A stretch of DNA of 64,000 nt from Salticus scenicus (taxonomy: Eukaryota; Arthropoda; Arachnida; Araneae; Salticidae). The position numbers and the translations under genes were made by a program. The notes under the pieces are model-generated. The model was not told the origin of the DNA, ran no database searches, and saw only the letters and a program-made list of their open reading frames with translations. The DNA is taken from assembly GCA_963930645.1 (NCBI GenBank), contig OZ005656.1, positions 189,321,079 to 189,385,078 on the forward strand, in the 5' to 3' direction. Shown one piece after another: positions 1 to 11,356 of the stretch (positions within the stretch are counted from its first letter, which is position 1; every line of letters starts with the position of its first letter).

Positions 1-366
1 TTTGTTTTATAAACACTTTTAAAGTTTGTTGAGAAACGATGAAAAGAAAGGTATTTTATTATTTATTAAAATGTGAAATATGTGTAAAATTATTTTAAAA
101 GCAATTTATTTCGGTCATAGGACTGTCATGTTACTAATAATAATGATAATTTGTCGAACTGATATTTTTAATGCCAAAATAGCGATAAAGGGCCAAACAC
201 AGCAACCTATTCGAGCATGTCATGTGATTCATCTTGAACCACGGAAAGCTAATCCTTCATCCATTGAATCAGCACTCTAATTTATATATCTCGTTGTATT
301 TAAACAATAAATAGTCAACTAATAGGGCAGTTCCTTGTTTGTAAACAAACATCTCAACTTTTATGA
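1..366. other. AT-rich segment, nothing recognised
   Basis: No repeat family, RNA gene or convincing reading frame is visible. The 66-codon open frame at 80-280 has no recognisable domain and is no longer than chance frames elsewhere in the window. Confidence 0.4.
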
Positions 367-475
367 GTGGTTGGCAAAAAGGCTTGGGAAAAGCATAACG
401 ATGGCGGATCACCAAAATATAGTATCAATGGTGGGCGGGGCGCGGGAAAGTCGAGCGCGCTTTTTTGCCAACCAC
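367..475. mobile_element. Short GC-rich inverted-repeat (MITE-like) element
   Basis: GTGGTTGGCAAAAA at 367-380 is matched by its inverse TTTTTTGCCAACCAC at 461-475. The sequence between is much richer in G and C than the surroundings. The size and terminal inverted repeats suggest a MITE. I see no clear target duplication, so the class is unknown. Confidence 0.45.
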
Positions 476-514
476 CAGACGTCGCGAGGAAATGCTCTAT
501 ATACTAAATAAAAG

Positions 515-925
515 GAAAATGGATTTGTTACTAACTACTGTATCTATAAGTAGACGATACGGAAAAAATTCCGATTTCCGTTTTTTGCTGAATTTACATG
601 TTTTGAGCTTTCTTTACGTTTCAATTAACTGAAATTGGCTACTTATTTTTAAAAAAAGTGTTTTTATTGCTAGCTTTTGTGGGTAGAAGAAGCAAGTACA
701 AGACACATAAAAACTTTTGATTTCCGGTTTTCGATGAATTTACACGTTTTGAGATTTCCTTGCATTTTAATTAAGTGAAATTGACTACTTATTTTTATTT
801 TTTAAAAAGTGGATTTATTATTCTTTCCTCTGCATATATAAGTAGAAAATATAAGATTCAGAAAAATTTTAGATTTTCGGTTTTCGATAAAGTTACACGT
901 TTTGAAATTTCCCAAACTCAATTCG
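515..925 (+). repeat. Three tandem copies of the DINE-like core module
   Basis: Three units of roughly 150 bp follow each other. Each has an A-rich stretch, a 'TATAAGTAGA' segment, a 'GATTTTCGGTTTTCGATGAA' segment and a core like TTACACGTTTTGAGATTTCC (near 590, 733 and 890). The core matches the one shared by families A to G. No flanking microsatellite or terminal stem-loop is visible, so this is a fragmentary or satellite-like derivative. Confidence 0.55.
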
Positions 926-1474
926 ACAATTTTTGAAAAATATCTTTATTTATTTATTTTGTTCAAACACTGTATTTTATGAACCAATCGAATTAATTTA
1001 ACAGAATTTGATACATGGTTTGACATGGTACCTATTAGCTTCTGGGCTGTATCACACAACAAGGGGCGTTTTCACGTTGCGATTTTCTCTCATTTCAGGA
1101 AAGGCTAACATCTACAGAGAGAAATAGTTATATTAAGTAAAACTCTGCTGATTCAGTTAGAGTGAATATCGGCAAACAATTGCCGCAGCTGTGTTGCAAT
1201 TGCATTCCGTTTAGGACAAGGCAATAACTTTGCTTTGCCTCGCTTTGCAAAAAAAAAAAAAAAAAAAAAAAAAAGGTCGATTTTCGACCACTGGGCGATA
1301 CTAGTACACATTAATATTGAAAATATATACGGTCTTCCCATTATTAACGTATTATTACACGGTTGGATAAAATTTACAAAAAAAAAAAAAAAAAAAAAAT
1401 ACGCGCTAAATTATTCAAAATAAACTGAACTTAAATAAATATATTTTTATGACTTTAATTTTGTGAAATATGTA

Positions 1475-2740
1475 CAGGGTGTCTCATCCTGTAGACATTT
1501 TAAAAATTCGTAGCTATTGAATGAATTGATAGAATTGAACACAGTTTGCGAAAAAATCATTCTCGTGAAGGGGACCAAATATAGTTAAAATTTTTGTCGA
1601 TGATAGTTAGACAAATAGTTAAATTTTTCGCACGGATGTGAAAGCGAAATATGCAAATGAAAGTCCTATAAATTGCACAATTTTGCGATTAGAACAGTTT
1701 ATTTTTTATTTTGCCTCCTATTTGTGCATACATGAAATTTTAATTGCGATGGATAAAGCGTTATTGCTGAAGATGTTTTCCCTCAGGTAAGAACCGCCGA
1801 CTGAAGCTGCAGTTAACTAAGACAACTATACAACAGGCTGAATCATTCGACGCCATTTGTCCGTCAAATCCGTCATTGCTAAAACTAAGACTACTGTATA
1901 TGACTATTATATATGAGATTATATAAGACTATTATATAATAATAACAGGAGACTTGGCATTGGAATATTAAAACCCGAATAAACTACTACGTCAGAAACG
2001 CAAAAGAAAAATATTGGAAATGTATACAGCTGTTTCGGTAGCCTAAAGCGTACCGTCTTCTGTGCAAAAAAGGATTTTAAATCAGGAGAAGTGCTCGTAT
2101 ACATAGGAGAGGGGCCGGATTGGTTGAACTAAATCCGGCCCCTCTCCTATATATACGAGCACTTCTCCTGATTCAGAATCCTTTTTTGCACTGAAGACGG
2201 TACGCTTTAGGCTACCGAAACAGCTGTATACATTTCCAATATTTTTCTTTGGCGTTTCTGACGTAGTAGTTTATTCGGGTTTTAATATTATATAATAGTC
2301 TTAGGTTTGGCAATGACGAACTACCATATAAGATTATTATATGAGACTATATAAGACTATTATATAGTAATCTTAAGTTTAGCAATAACGGACATGACGT
2401 ACAAATGGCGGTGAATGATTCAGCCTGTTATATAGTAGTCTTACAGTTAACAGCGTTATAACTCGTTTGCAAACTGTAATTTGTGGTGACGACGGATACA
2501 TAGAATGGGATTTATATGCTTGTAAACATTTTCATGCGAATAAGTACAGTTTTTCATGAAAATGTATGATCTGGTCATCCCTCTATTGACAAATAGCTTA
2601 ATTATAATTTTTTCTTCGTCATTAAAAAAAAAAAAAAAAAAAAAAATCCCCTTTATTAGAAGGATTTTTTTGCAAACCGCGTTCAATTCTATTGATTCTT
2701 TCAATAGTTATGAATTTTTAAAATGTTTACAGACACCCTG
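1475..2740. mobile_element. TA-flanked element with TIRs starting CAGGGTGTCT
   Basis: The left end CAGGGTGTCT (1475 on) and right end AGACACCCTG (to 2740) are each flanked outside by TA. Imperfect inverted similarity continues about 90 bp inward, including ACATTTTAAAAATTC and a run around AATAGAATTGAACNC. A TA target with CAGGG ends fits the Tc1/mariner superfamily. After the left arm there is a short potential start (MDKALLLKMFSLR, near 1750), which is interrupted by the 626-bp foldback at 1818-2443. No transposase domain can be read. About 640 bp remain once the insertion is removed. Confidence 0.6.
1818..2443. mobile_element. Foldback element with 8-bp target duplication, nested
   Basis: The two halves are almost complete inverted copies. 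The ends are TAAGAC[A/T]ACTATA[C/T]AACAGG with CTGAATCATTC following. The centre near 2125-2135 is a palindrome around CCGGATT...AATCCGG. The octamer CAGTTAAC lies directly outside both ends (1810-1817 and 2444-2451), an exact target duplication. An 8-bp duplication suggests the hAT or P superfamily. Arms of about 300 bp make it a foldback rather than an ordinary MITE. It sits inside the element at 1475-2740. The open frames here are arm translations, not genes. Confidence 0.75.
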
Positions 2741-3049
2741 TATATGTACAATGTTTGTTCAAATTTGTAAACCAATTTTAATGGAAAATTATGAAGAAAG
2801 TTAATTAAGAGAGGTAGTTATGTGTAAACATTCATTGAATTTAATTTATAATGTGAGGGAGAGTATTGAAGACCCTTTGACTAACCCAAAATCTACAAAA
2901 ATGAATTTATTTGTATTAGAATATCGATTATTACTGAAATATACTTAATTTGAAGATGTGACTCTGTTCATATCCATTTTATCAAAAGAAAGAACAAATA
3001 TTTTTATATAGTTGATGCTCTTTTTAACACGCTTTTATTAGCTTCACCT

Positions 3050-3765
3050 GTATGTATGTTTGTAACCGCTCTGGGAGCAAACAAAAAATCTATATTGTAA
3101 AAAAAGACTTTCCCTACGTGAACGCTGTGGCTGTGAGGTAAAGCTCCGGGCTACGAACCTAAAGGTCCAACGTTCGAGCCCAGTCAGGAGAGATTTTTTA
3201 AAAATGGTTTTTGTTTAATTCTAAATTATTTTTTAGTTCACATTTCAATAAAAGCGTGTTCTTTAATTTTTTAAAAGTATAATTTTATTATTAAGACCTT
3301 TTCTTATACCCGCTCTGTCTGTCACCGGCGTTTGACTGAATGTGTCCCATCTTTTTGTTTATATCTCAGCAATCAGACCACCTAAAGACTTCGGGTTTTC
3401 ACTAAAATATTATTCATGTCTGACACTACGATTTAACGCAGTCAGATTTTCGAATATTTTATTAGTTTCCTTTTAATTAATAAAAATATGAAAATAATAA
3501 GCTAATAATAGTAAAAAAATAGCCATTTAAAATTTATCCATAATTTTTATGTTGCCAAAAAAATTTACGAGTTCATTTTTTTTTTTTTTTTTTTTTTTTT
3601 TTCGACAGGAAAATAAATTTATTTATCTAAACGTGATCAATCAATAATTAAAAAAAAAAAAAATATGTATCTCACAAGAATTGAAGTCATTATCACTTAA
3701 AAATTCTTTTTTTTTTACGCATTGATAAAATGCTAAATGTTTACGATGCTAAAATCAGTTTTATT
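3050..3765 (+). repeat. Interspersed repeat, family H copy 1
   Basis: From about 3440 to 3740 this segment resembles 27990-28260. Shared segments include a run around TTTTCGAAT, 'ATATGAAAATAATAA', 'TAGCCATTTAAA', 'TGTTGCCAAA', 'TTCGACA' and 'GACGTCATTATCACTT'-like sequence. Copy 1 has long A and T runs at 3579-3602 and 3651-3663 that copy 2 lacks. Both begin near a pyrimidine-rich CTCGCTCT or CCGCTCTGTCTGTC stretch. Class unknown; possibly a DINE-like or SINE-derived family. Confidence 0.5.
3122..3192 (+). repeat. tRNA-like sequence (SINE head)
   Basis: GCTGTGGCTGTGAGGTAAAG resembles a pol III A box (TRGYNNARNNGG), and GTTCGAGCC about 30 bases later resembles a B box (GGTTCGANNCC). The order and spacing are tRNA-like, but the stems do not fold into a full cloverleaf. 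It is followed by an A/T-rich tail. I read it as a decayed tRNA-derived SINE promoter, not a functional tRNA gene. Confidence 0.5.
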
Positions 3766-3949
3766 TATAGATCCTCCTGGGCGATTTTTTTAATTTTTGC
3801 GAACATTTTTCTCCAAGAAGTTTAATTTAGCAACATCGATTTTAATCTAGATAGCGCATCAAAAATATAAAAATTATGAAATATTGCAAAAATAAAAAAA
3901 TAACACTTATTAAAAAAAAAAAAAAAAAAAAGAAAAAAAAAGAAAGAAA

Positions 3950-4306
3950 AAAATGCCCTTTTCTTAATGCACTAAAAAGAAAAAAATAACTTTTTCAGCT
4001 CAGTACCGCTGATCTGAATACTTGCATTTTACTACTATTCCAATAAAATTGCTCCTCAAACGAAGAAAAGGGCGGCTCAAATCATTTTATACCAACATTT
4101 CGTGAAATTTTAAATGATTATGGATTTATGAAAATGTGAGCTGAAATTAACCAAATTGGGAATTTTGGTATAAAATGGTTTGGGCCGCCCTTTTCTTCGT
4201 TTGAGGAGCAATTTTATTGGAATAGTAATAAAATTCAAGTATTCAGATCGGCGGTACTGAGCTGAAAAAGTTCTGTTCTTTTTAGTGCATTAAGAAAAGG
4301 ACATTT
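3950..4306. mobile_element. 357-bp foldback element
   Basis: Two arms of about 145 bp are near-perfect inverted copies around a short loop (about 4094-4167). The ends share TCCTTTTCTTAATGCACTAA (TG[C/T]CCTTTT in the left arm). The inner arms share GCTCCTCAAACGAAGAAAAG. It abuts the family E array that begins about 4314. There is no coding capacity and no obvious target duplication, because both flanks are A/T runs. Confidence 0.7.
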
Positions 4307-4313
4307 TATTTTT

Positions 4314-7000
4314 AACACTTTCCAACAAGGTTGAAAAGTATTTATGACTTCGGTTTGTCTGTCTATCTGTCCGCGCTCTAATTCCCGTAAATATTTATGG
4401 AATTTCTTGAAACTGATATACGTTATTCAAGTTCACTATCGGACGGTCCCTATTGAAAATGGAGTTTATACCTCTAATGGTTTGTGTACAGGGACACCCG
4501 AAAGTATTTCAAAGCATTGTGTTTTATGAGATGTATTTCTATAAACCATATTTTCATACCTTTACTGTAGACATATCTTAATGAAATTGAAATATGTTAT
4601 TCAAGTTCACTATCGGACGTTCCATATTGAAAATGGAGTTTATACCTCAAATGGTTTGTGTACAGGGACACCCGAAAGTATTTCAAAGCATTGTGTTCTA
4701 TGAGAGGTATATCTATAAATCATATTTTAATACCTTTACTGTAGGCATATCTTAATGAAATTGAAATATGTTATTCAAGTTGACTATTGGATGTTTACTA
4801 TATAAAATGGAGGAAATACCACCATCGGGTTATACACAGGGACACTCAAAAGTATTCCAAAGCATTGCGTTCTATGAGAAGTATTTCTATAAATTTTAAT
4901 AACTTTGCTTTCCACGAAGTTTTAGGAAATTGAAATATGTTATTTATATGCACAAATGAACGCTTTGTATAGAATATAGCATGATTAGCATTATATTTAC
5001 AGGGTGGCACAAAAATATCCAGTTGTATTAAGAGCTATTTAATAAAAAATTGTTAGAATTGTACTTTCGTTTACGTAAAGCGTTTTTAACACTTTCTAAC
5101 ATTTTTTAAGTATGAGTATGATTTCAGCTTTGTGTATCTGCCTGTCTGTCTGTCTGTCTGGCCCTGCTCTAACTCCCGTAAATATTTATGGAATTTCTTG
5201 AAACTGATATATGTTATTCAAGTTCACTATCGAACGTTCGCTATTGAAAATGGAGTTTATACCTCTACTGGTTTGTGTACAGGGACACCGGAAAGTATTT
5301 CAATTCATTGTGCTCCACAAGAGGTATTTCTATAAACCATATTTCCACACCTTTACTGTAGACATATCTTAATGAAATTGAGGTATGTTATTCAAGTTCA
5401 CTATTGGATGTTTCCTGTATAAAATGGAGGAGAATATCACCATCGGTTTATGTACAGGGACACTCAAAAGTATTTCAAAGCATTGCGTTCTATGAGAAAT
5501 ATTTCTATAAATCAAATTTTAATAACTTTACTTTCCACACAGTTTTAGGAAATTGAAATATGTTTTTTTTTTTTTTTTTTTTTTTTTGTGCACAAAAGAA
5601 TGCTTTGCATAGAATATAGCAGGATTAGCATTAGATTTACAGGGTGGCACAAAAATATCCAGTTATATTAAGAGGTATTAATAAAAAATTGCTAGAATTG
5701 TACTTTCGTTTACGTTAAGCGTTTTTAACACTTTCTAGCATTTTTTAAGTGTGAATATGATTTCAGTTTTGTGTATCTGCATGTCCATCTGTCTGTCTGC
5801 CTGTCTGTCTGCCCGAGCTCTAATTCCCGTAAATATTTATGGAATTTCTTGAAACTGATATATGTTATTGAAGTTCACTATCAGATGTTCCCTATTGAAA
5901 ATGGAGCTTATACCTCTACTGGTTTGTGTACAGGGACACCCGAAAGTATTTCAAAGCATTGTGTTCTATGAGATTTACCTTTTCTCTAAGGTGTCTCTAA
6001 ACCATATTTTCATACCTTTCCTGTAGACATATCCTAATGAAATTGAAATATGTTATTCAAATTCCCTATTGGATGTGTCCTGTATAAAATGAAGGAAATA
6101 CCACCACCGATTTACATACAGGGACACTCAAAAGCATTCCAAACCATTGCGTTCTATGAGAGATATTTCTTTAAATCAAATTTTAATAACTTTACTTTCC
6201 ACGAAGTTTTAGGAAATTGCAATATGTTATTTAAATGAACAAAAAAATTCTTTGCATAGAATGTAGCAGGATTAGCATTAGATTTACAGGGTGACACAAA
6301 AATATCCATTTATATTAAGAGCTATTAATAAAAAATTGCTAGAATTGTATTTTCGTTGACATTAAGCGTTTTTAACACTTTCTAACATTTTTAAGTGTGA
6401 ATACAATTTCAGTTTGTATAGCTATCCATCTGTCTGTCTGTCTGTCTGCCCGCGCTCTAACTCCTGTAAATATTTATGGAATTTCTCGAAACTGATATAT
6501 TTTATTGAAGTTCGCTATCGGATGTTTCATATTGAAAATGGAGTGACTATCTCTACTGGTTTGTGTACAGGGATACCCAAAAGCATTCGAAAGCATTGTG
6601 TTCTATGAGTGTTATTTTTACAAATATTTTCCGTAGAGAATGTTCCCCATTTAAAATGACATTAATAGGTCTTGTAGAACTAATTAGTTTACAGGGACTA
6701 CAACAACAACAACAAAAAATATGCCAATGCATTACGTTTTAGGACAGAATTTTTTGAAAGTTATATTTAAAAGTCTTTCTACTGAAAAAATCACCAGAAT
6801 ATTGAAATGTATTGTTTATATTCTTAAATAATGTTTTGTATAGACTATAATATGATTAACTTTCTGATTTACAGGGCTACACTAGAATATTCTGAGAGAT
6901 GAAAAGCTGTAATTATAATCTAATGGCTGCATTTTCTTTTGCGTTAACCCTTTTTAACATTTTCCAAAATGCCTAAGACTAATTTTAAAATCAATTAGTC
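4314..7000 (+). repeat. Tandem array of family E (DINE-like) elements
   Basis: Four units of about 640-790 bp begin near 4314, 5090, 5735 and 6370. Each starts with a hairpin-like AACACTTTCYAACA segment, then a GTCT microsatellite, then CTCTAACTCCCGTAAATATT and GGAATTTCTTGAAACTGATA. Internal sub-repeats of about 170 bp each carry ACAGGGACACCCGAAAGTAT. Most units end with ACAGGGTGGCACAAAAATAT. The open frames through them (61-68 codons, similar to each other) are translations of the repeat and lack start context or domain. A 27-base T run at about 5562-5587 interrupts the second unit. Confidence 0.75.
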
Positions 7001-8121
7001 TAGCTGTAAAATTTTCTGTCCTTCTGTCTGTTGTGTGATAACGTAGGGAAAGAATATTAAAAGTTATTTGATACAACAATTACGTACAGTTGGAAAGTGC
7101 TACTAATCAATGCGTACTGGATGACTTTTCTTTCTTGTTTTAAAATAAGTGTTATTTTTGTTGGAACGAGGACGTTAAAAGAAAAACATAATTTTTTTTT
7201 GCTAAAATATAAAAGATTGTATTCTATTTTGCTTCTGCGGTCGTTTTCATTTATTAAAGTTTATATATTAATTTTATAAATGCGAATCAGTAAAAAATAT
7301 TGGAAACAAAAAGATAACTTACACCCAGAAGAGGAAAGGAAGATCCGTTTAAATAATGACAATTGTGTATTAACAATTTGAGTTCCAAATGCAAAATGAA
7401 CGGGATTTCCGAAATATATCTTAGCAATATTGGGCGGGGTAATTTCTAAAACATTCATTTTCAACTAATTTTTTTTTCTTTTTTCCAGATTTTAAAATAA
7501 GATCTTAAAAGTTAACTAAAATTATAAATTAATAATTTCAAAATTCAAAATATTTTTCAAATAAAATAAAGTACAAAATATTCGTACAACTTAAGCATAT
7601 GTGAATTAAACATTTGTTTATTGTACGATAAAAAAAAAAAAAAAAATTAAGAAGAAAATTAAACACTTTTAACCACAAGTCACTTCGGTATATTATAGAA
7701 GCTTTCCTATAAAGTAATCAACTGCTTTAATTGACAATTTTAAAATTATTCAATACTATGCTATTCGGTACACATTTGTTTAAAAAGCAATTTTCAAATT
7801 TATTAAAATTACTTGCATTTGGCGAGAAAGTATGTTGTTCGTCAAATCGTATAGTGTCTTTGGCTTTTTTTTTTTTTTTTTAACCAAATACTCAAAAGTA
7901 TTTTATTTTTTTACGGATTATCTACTGGGATTCCGCCGGTATATGTGATTGATCTGTATTACGAAAGTAAGTAGTGTCAGTAGACTTTTTTTTAGAATAT
8001 TCCGAGTATGCGCTTTAAGGAGTTTTTCCTTGAAAAATTACGCTAACAGATGTTTAATAAGGGTAAACTATATTTTATAAAGCTGAGGATAAGGACATGA
8101 GCAAAATTTCTCAGTTATGCA
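7001..8121. other. AT-rich segment without recognisable genes
   Basis: No family-level repeat or domain is recognised. There is an A run at 7631-7646 and a T run at 7865-7880. Two short open frames (7097-7279 and 7261-7464) show no motif. Confidence 0.35.
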
Positions 8122-8409
8122 CACTGGTGGTCAAAATTATAAGGACAAGTGAAGAATCGCCAAATCTAGGCTACAGTTGGTAGAAAAATTATACAAATTT
8201 TATGGCTGAAAACCAATGATAATTAAAGCAATTTTAATTACTTTTTGTGGAAATATATGGGAAATTCATATTCATAAAATGCATTTTCAATTTAGACAGT
8301 CTCGTGACATGGACACAATTATAAGGAAAACTGTATTTTTGTGTTCTGAAAAGCAAAATTTGTATGTGTTTTGTTCTGTGTACGACACTCTCAGACGATA
8401 TAAATGCTT

Positions 8410-8498
8410 AGTAAGCGATTGAGAGCGTTCTATTCTATTTTTGCAGTGACAACGCTAGGTACAAAACTTTCGGAATTTAATTTTTGGAGAAAGTTGTA
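8410..8498 (+). pseudogene. Tc1-like transposase N-terminus, left arm fragment
   Basis: The plus strand encodes FYSIFAVTTLGTKLSEFNF, which aligns with YSIFAAISPGTKLLNFEKGK in the opposite arm. Similarity ends at GAGAAAG near 8498, the centre of the foldback. It is only the start of the helix-turn-helix region. Confidence 0.6.
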
Positions 8499-8738
8499 TT
8501 ATCGCATTCTTTTCTCACGCACAGAAACAGAAGATAGCCTACTTATATGTCTTTGTCAGCCATATTTGCTGAGATTTTTAAGAAAATTATAAATGACCGT
8601 TCTTGATCTGTCCAGATTTGCCGTAATTTGACGTGCAGTAAGTCCTAAACATTTAAAAGCAACCACTTTTCCTTTCTCAAAATTCAAAAGTTTAGTACCT
8701 GGCGATATGGCAGCAAAAATAGAATACGACATTCCCAA
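8498..8738 (-). pseudogene. Tc1-like transposase N-terminal helix-turn-helix fragment
   Basis: Reading the minus strand from the ATG at 8738 gives GTKLLNFEKGKVVAFKCLGL, then TARQITANLDRSRTVIYNFL and KNLSKYG. This is the paired-like helix-turn-helix of Tc1-family transposases, whose usual form is 'F-E-K-G-x-I-x-A-x-x-x-x-G-L-S-x-R-x-I-A-x-x-L-x-R-S-x-x-V-I-x-N-F-L-K'. After an in-frame TGA the similarity continues as QRHISRLSSVSVREKNAII, matching the following GRPxxLSxRxxRxII stretch. The DDE catalytic domain is absent, because the frame runs into the opposed arm. It is a dead fragment that could bind DNA at most. Confidence 0.75.
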
Positions 8739-8794
8739 TCACTTACAGTCGACAGCAGAATTATTGAAGCGTACATCCACATTATATATATATA

Positions 8795-9232
8795 CTAGCT
8801 GTTACCCGCGACTTCGTTCACGTGGAAATTTTGATGTGTATGTGTATATGTAATGAAATGAAACCTTATCATTGTAGTGCTGTGCAAAACAGAGTCTGAT
8901 AAAGTACACTGAAAAAAATTTGTAACTCATTGAAATCCAAAATAAATAAAAAGTTATCGCCAACATGGCGATAAAAATTTAAAATTCGTCCATAGGGATT
9001 CTGTACTAAAACAGTACTGCGTTGTGGGAGTATAAAAACTGGGTCGTCAATTACGAATTTTATTTCGAAACCTTTCTTTGTATGATTTTAGTTCACTATT
9101 GCACAACATTAATCTGGTTCTAATAATAATTTGGTGACTGGTTAATTAAAATTTTAACTATGTGGTGAAATTCATATAATATTTATGAGTTTCAAATTTT
9201 AATTTTTTTTTTTTTTTTTTTTTTACAAATAA

Positions 9233-9263
<31 letters not shown>

Positions 9264-11356
9264 CATTTCCCGGCGAATTGTTGAATAATATTTTAGTTCT
9301 TAAACAATTTTGGACGGCTTTGCCCGCTTCGCTGGCAAACTCCTTTTCTATATGCTTTATGAAAAAAAAAAAAAACGGTCAAAAGCTTGCTTTGGGTTCC
9401 CGCTGCCTTAGGCAGCGCCTTGTTCGTCCTTGCAATCTCCGGTGCCTGTCCCTATTGCCTGCGACAATGGCTTGCCCGTGGGCTTCCATTTGGTTGCTTA
9501 TCATACATAACAGTTTCGATACGGACAGTATCGAAAAATTTGAAGTAGCTCTTTTATATCTGAATCCCAGTTACATATGAACAACATTATACGTGATGTA
9601 CGTAATATTTGCTCTCAAGTTATTTCCTATATTTATTTGATTTAATCGATCAACCATAGAATGACAGCAATTTCAAGCCACATATAATATTATAATATGC
9701 TATGATCGGCTACTTCTATCGCATGAGACAATTATTATTATTGTTATTATTATTTTGTGGTTATATATACTTCATGCTTAGTTAATAGTAGTTGGTATAT
9801 AGAAAAATAAATAAATTAGTATGTAAACTTGATCATGGGTACAGCCTTAATGCCCTTGGCGACTTTTAAATTTTTGTTGCCGTTTTAGACCACAATATAA
9901 TTTATGCGATTATTGTTCCTATACGCAAGCGAAGTGTGACGTCACTGACCGTCCGTGGATGCAAGAAAATGATTTCCTATGTCAATCGCCCATTGGATTT
10001 TTTGTAAAAAATGATTAAAAGTCGAAGAAAATTATTTCCCGATTTTAATCCCCATATTTGGGTACACATATGTATTAGTTATCATGTGCATGTGTTAGAT
10101 TGAGTTATTTTGCTGTCAAATTGACAAAATTTTAATTTTAAATTTCAAAACTCTGTCGTTCTTGGCGCTTATTGTATTTGGTGATCAAAAACGTAATACG
10201 AAAATATACATGCCAGATGCATATTTTCGTAATATGCATTGTACGAAATATTGTTTCATATTATTCATTACTGTCTTAAAATAAGTTGTTAAAATAACCA
10301 TGATTTTTGAAAGGAATTAAATTATGTTCGCCAAATAATTTGGCGATATTTTATTTTTCTACCAAGGATGACCGATATCAAATCTATTCCGCTACAACAT
10401 ATTAGTATCTTATACCAGATACTTTATTTAGACATTTGAAAACAAATTTGACTTCAAATTATGGTAGAATATTTATCATTTCCCTTTTAATCAGTATATT
10501 AGTTGGATATTTATTGTGTTAATATCATCCTTTGAAATTAAATGTTTGTGTTTTCAATCGAATATGGAAGTTTGCCATTTTTTTTTTCTAGAGTTTTGAA
10601 ATTAAAAATTCAAATTTTGTCAATTTTACAACAAAAATAACTTAATCTAATGCATGGACATGATAACTAATACATATCTATACCCAAATATGGGGATTAA
10701 AATCGGGAAATATTTTTCCTCGATTTTTAATAATTTTTTACAAAAAATCCAATGGGCGGTTAACATAGGAAATATTTTTCTTGCATCCACGAACGGCCAG
10801 TGACGTCATCACTTCGCTTGCGTATTTCTTTCTATCTTTTCCTTGGCGAAAAATACCATAATGCTGAATTAACTTTTATGCCAAGCGTGTGTCATCCGCC
10901 ATACTAAAAAAAAAAAAAAAAATCTGAAGTTGAGGTATATAAAAAAAAATGCTGTGAAATAAAATTCAGAAGAAATATGTTAGATTTGTAATATTACTGT
11001 TTTATTTTAAAATTATAATGTGTCATTTTCTCATCGACCAATTTAACATTTAGTAATTTCTTATTTTTCGCATGAAAGCATATTTCATTTTATGCTGAAA
11101 ACAATAAATAAATATATCTCGTAAACTTTTTTTGGCAACAATTAAAAATTTAAATGGTTTATATTAAGTCAATATAAGTCAATAAGTTTATTATTTTCAT
11201 ATTTTAATTAATTTTAAAGATTTTTTTCAATTTTTTTTTCCTAAACCATCCCTGACCTATAAGGAAAAAAACAAAAAAAGAATGATCGAAATCGGTCAAG
11301 CCGTTTACGATTTTATAAATAACATACAGACAAACATTCATTTTTATATATATAGA
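8795..11356 (-). mobile_element. Non-autonomous Helitron (H1)
   Basis: Read on the minus strand it begins TCTATATATATAAAAATGAA at 11356, preceded by host A, and ends CGCGGGTAACAGCTAG at 8795, followed by host T. The A^TC...CTAG^T signature and GC-rich 3' end (ACGAAGTCGCGGGTAAC) are diagnostic of Helitrons. Near the 5' end, CAAGCCGTTTACGATTTTAT is a phrase common in arthropod Helitrons. There is no Rep/helicase frame. It lies within the MITE at 8746-11524 and itself carries the 899-bp element at 9924-10822, so about 1663 bp are its own. A Helitron-related GC segment at 9310-9500 resembles 20753-20860. Confidence 0.7.
9924..10822 (+). mobile_element. TIR element Z, copy 1 (innermost level of the nest)
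   Basis: Inverted ends of about 225 bp start CGCAAGCGAAGTG with GTGACGTCAC close behind, and are flanked by TA on both sides. The arms share ATTGGATTTTTTGTAAAAAA and CCCCATATTTGGGTA. The interior has a hairpin at 10187-10232 (ACGAAAATATACATG...GCATATTTTCGTAATA). There is no coding frame. A TA target fits Tc1/mariner or a related class. The long TIRs and the CRE-like palindrome TGACGTCA near each end are distinctive. Confidence 0.7.

Noticed and set aside
9233..9580. 115-codon open frame with a poly-Phe start
   Set aside because: It crosses a 23-base T run and GC-rich Helitron sequence and has no recognisable motif.
8795..11356. Autonomous Helitron with Rep/helicase
   Set aside because: No open frame of useful length and no Rep or helicase motif could be read in the Helitron-derived sequence.
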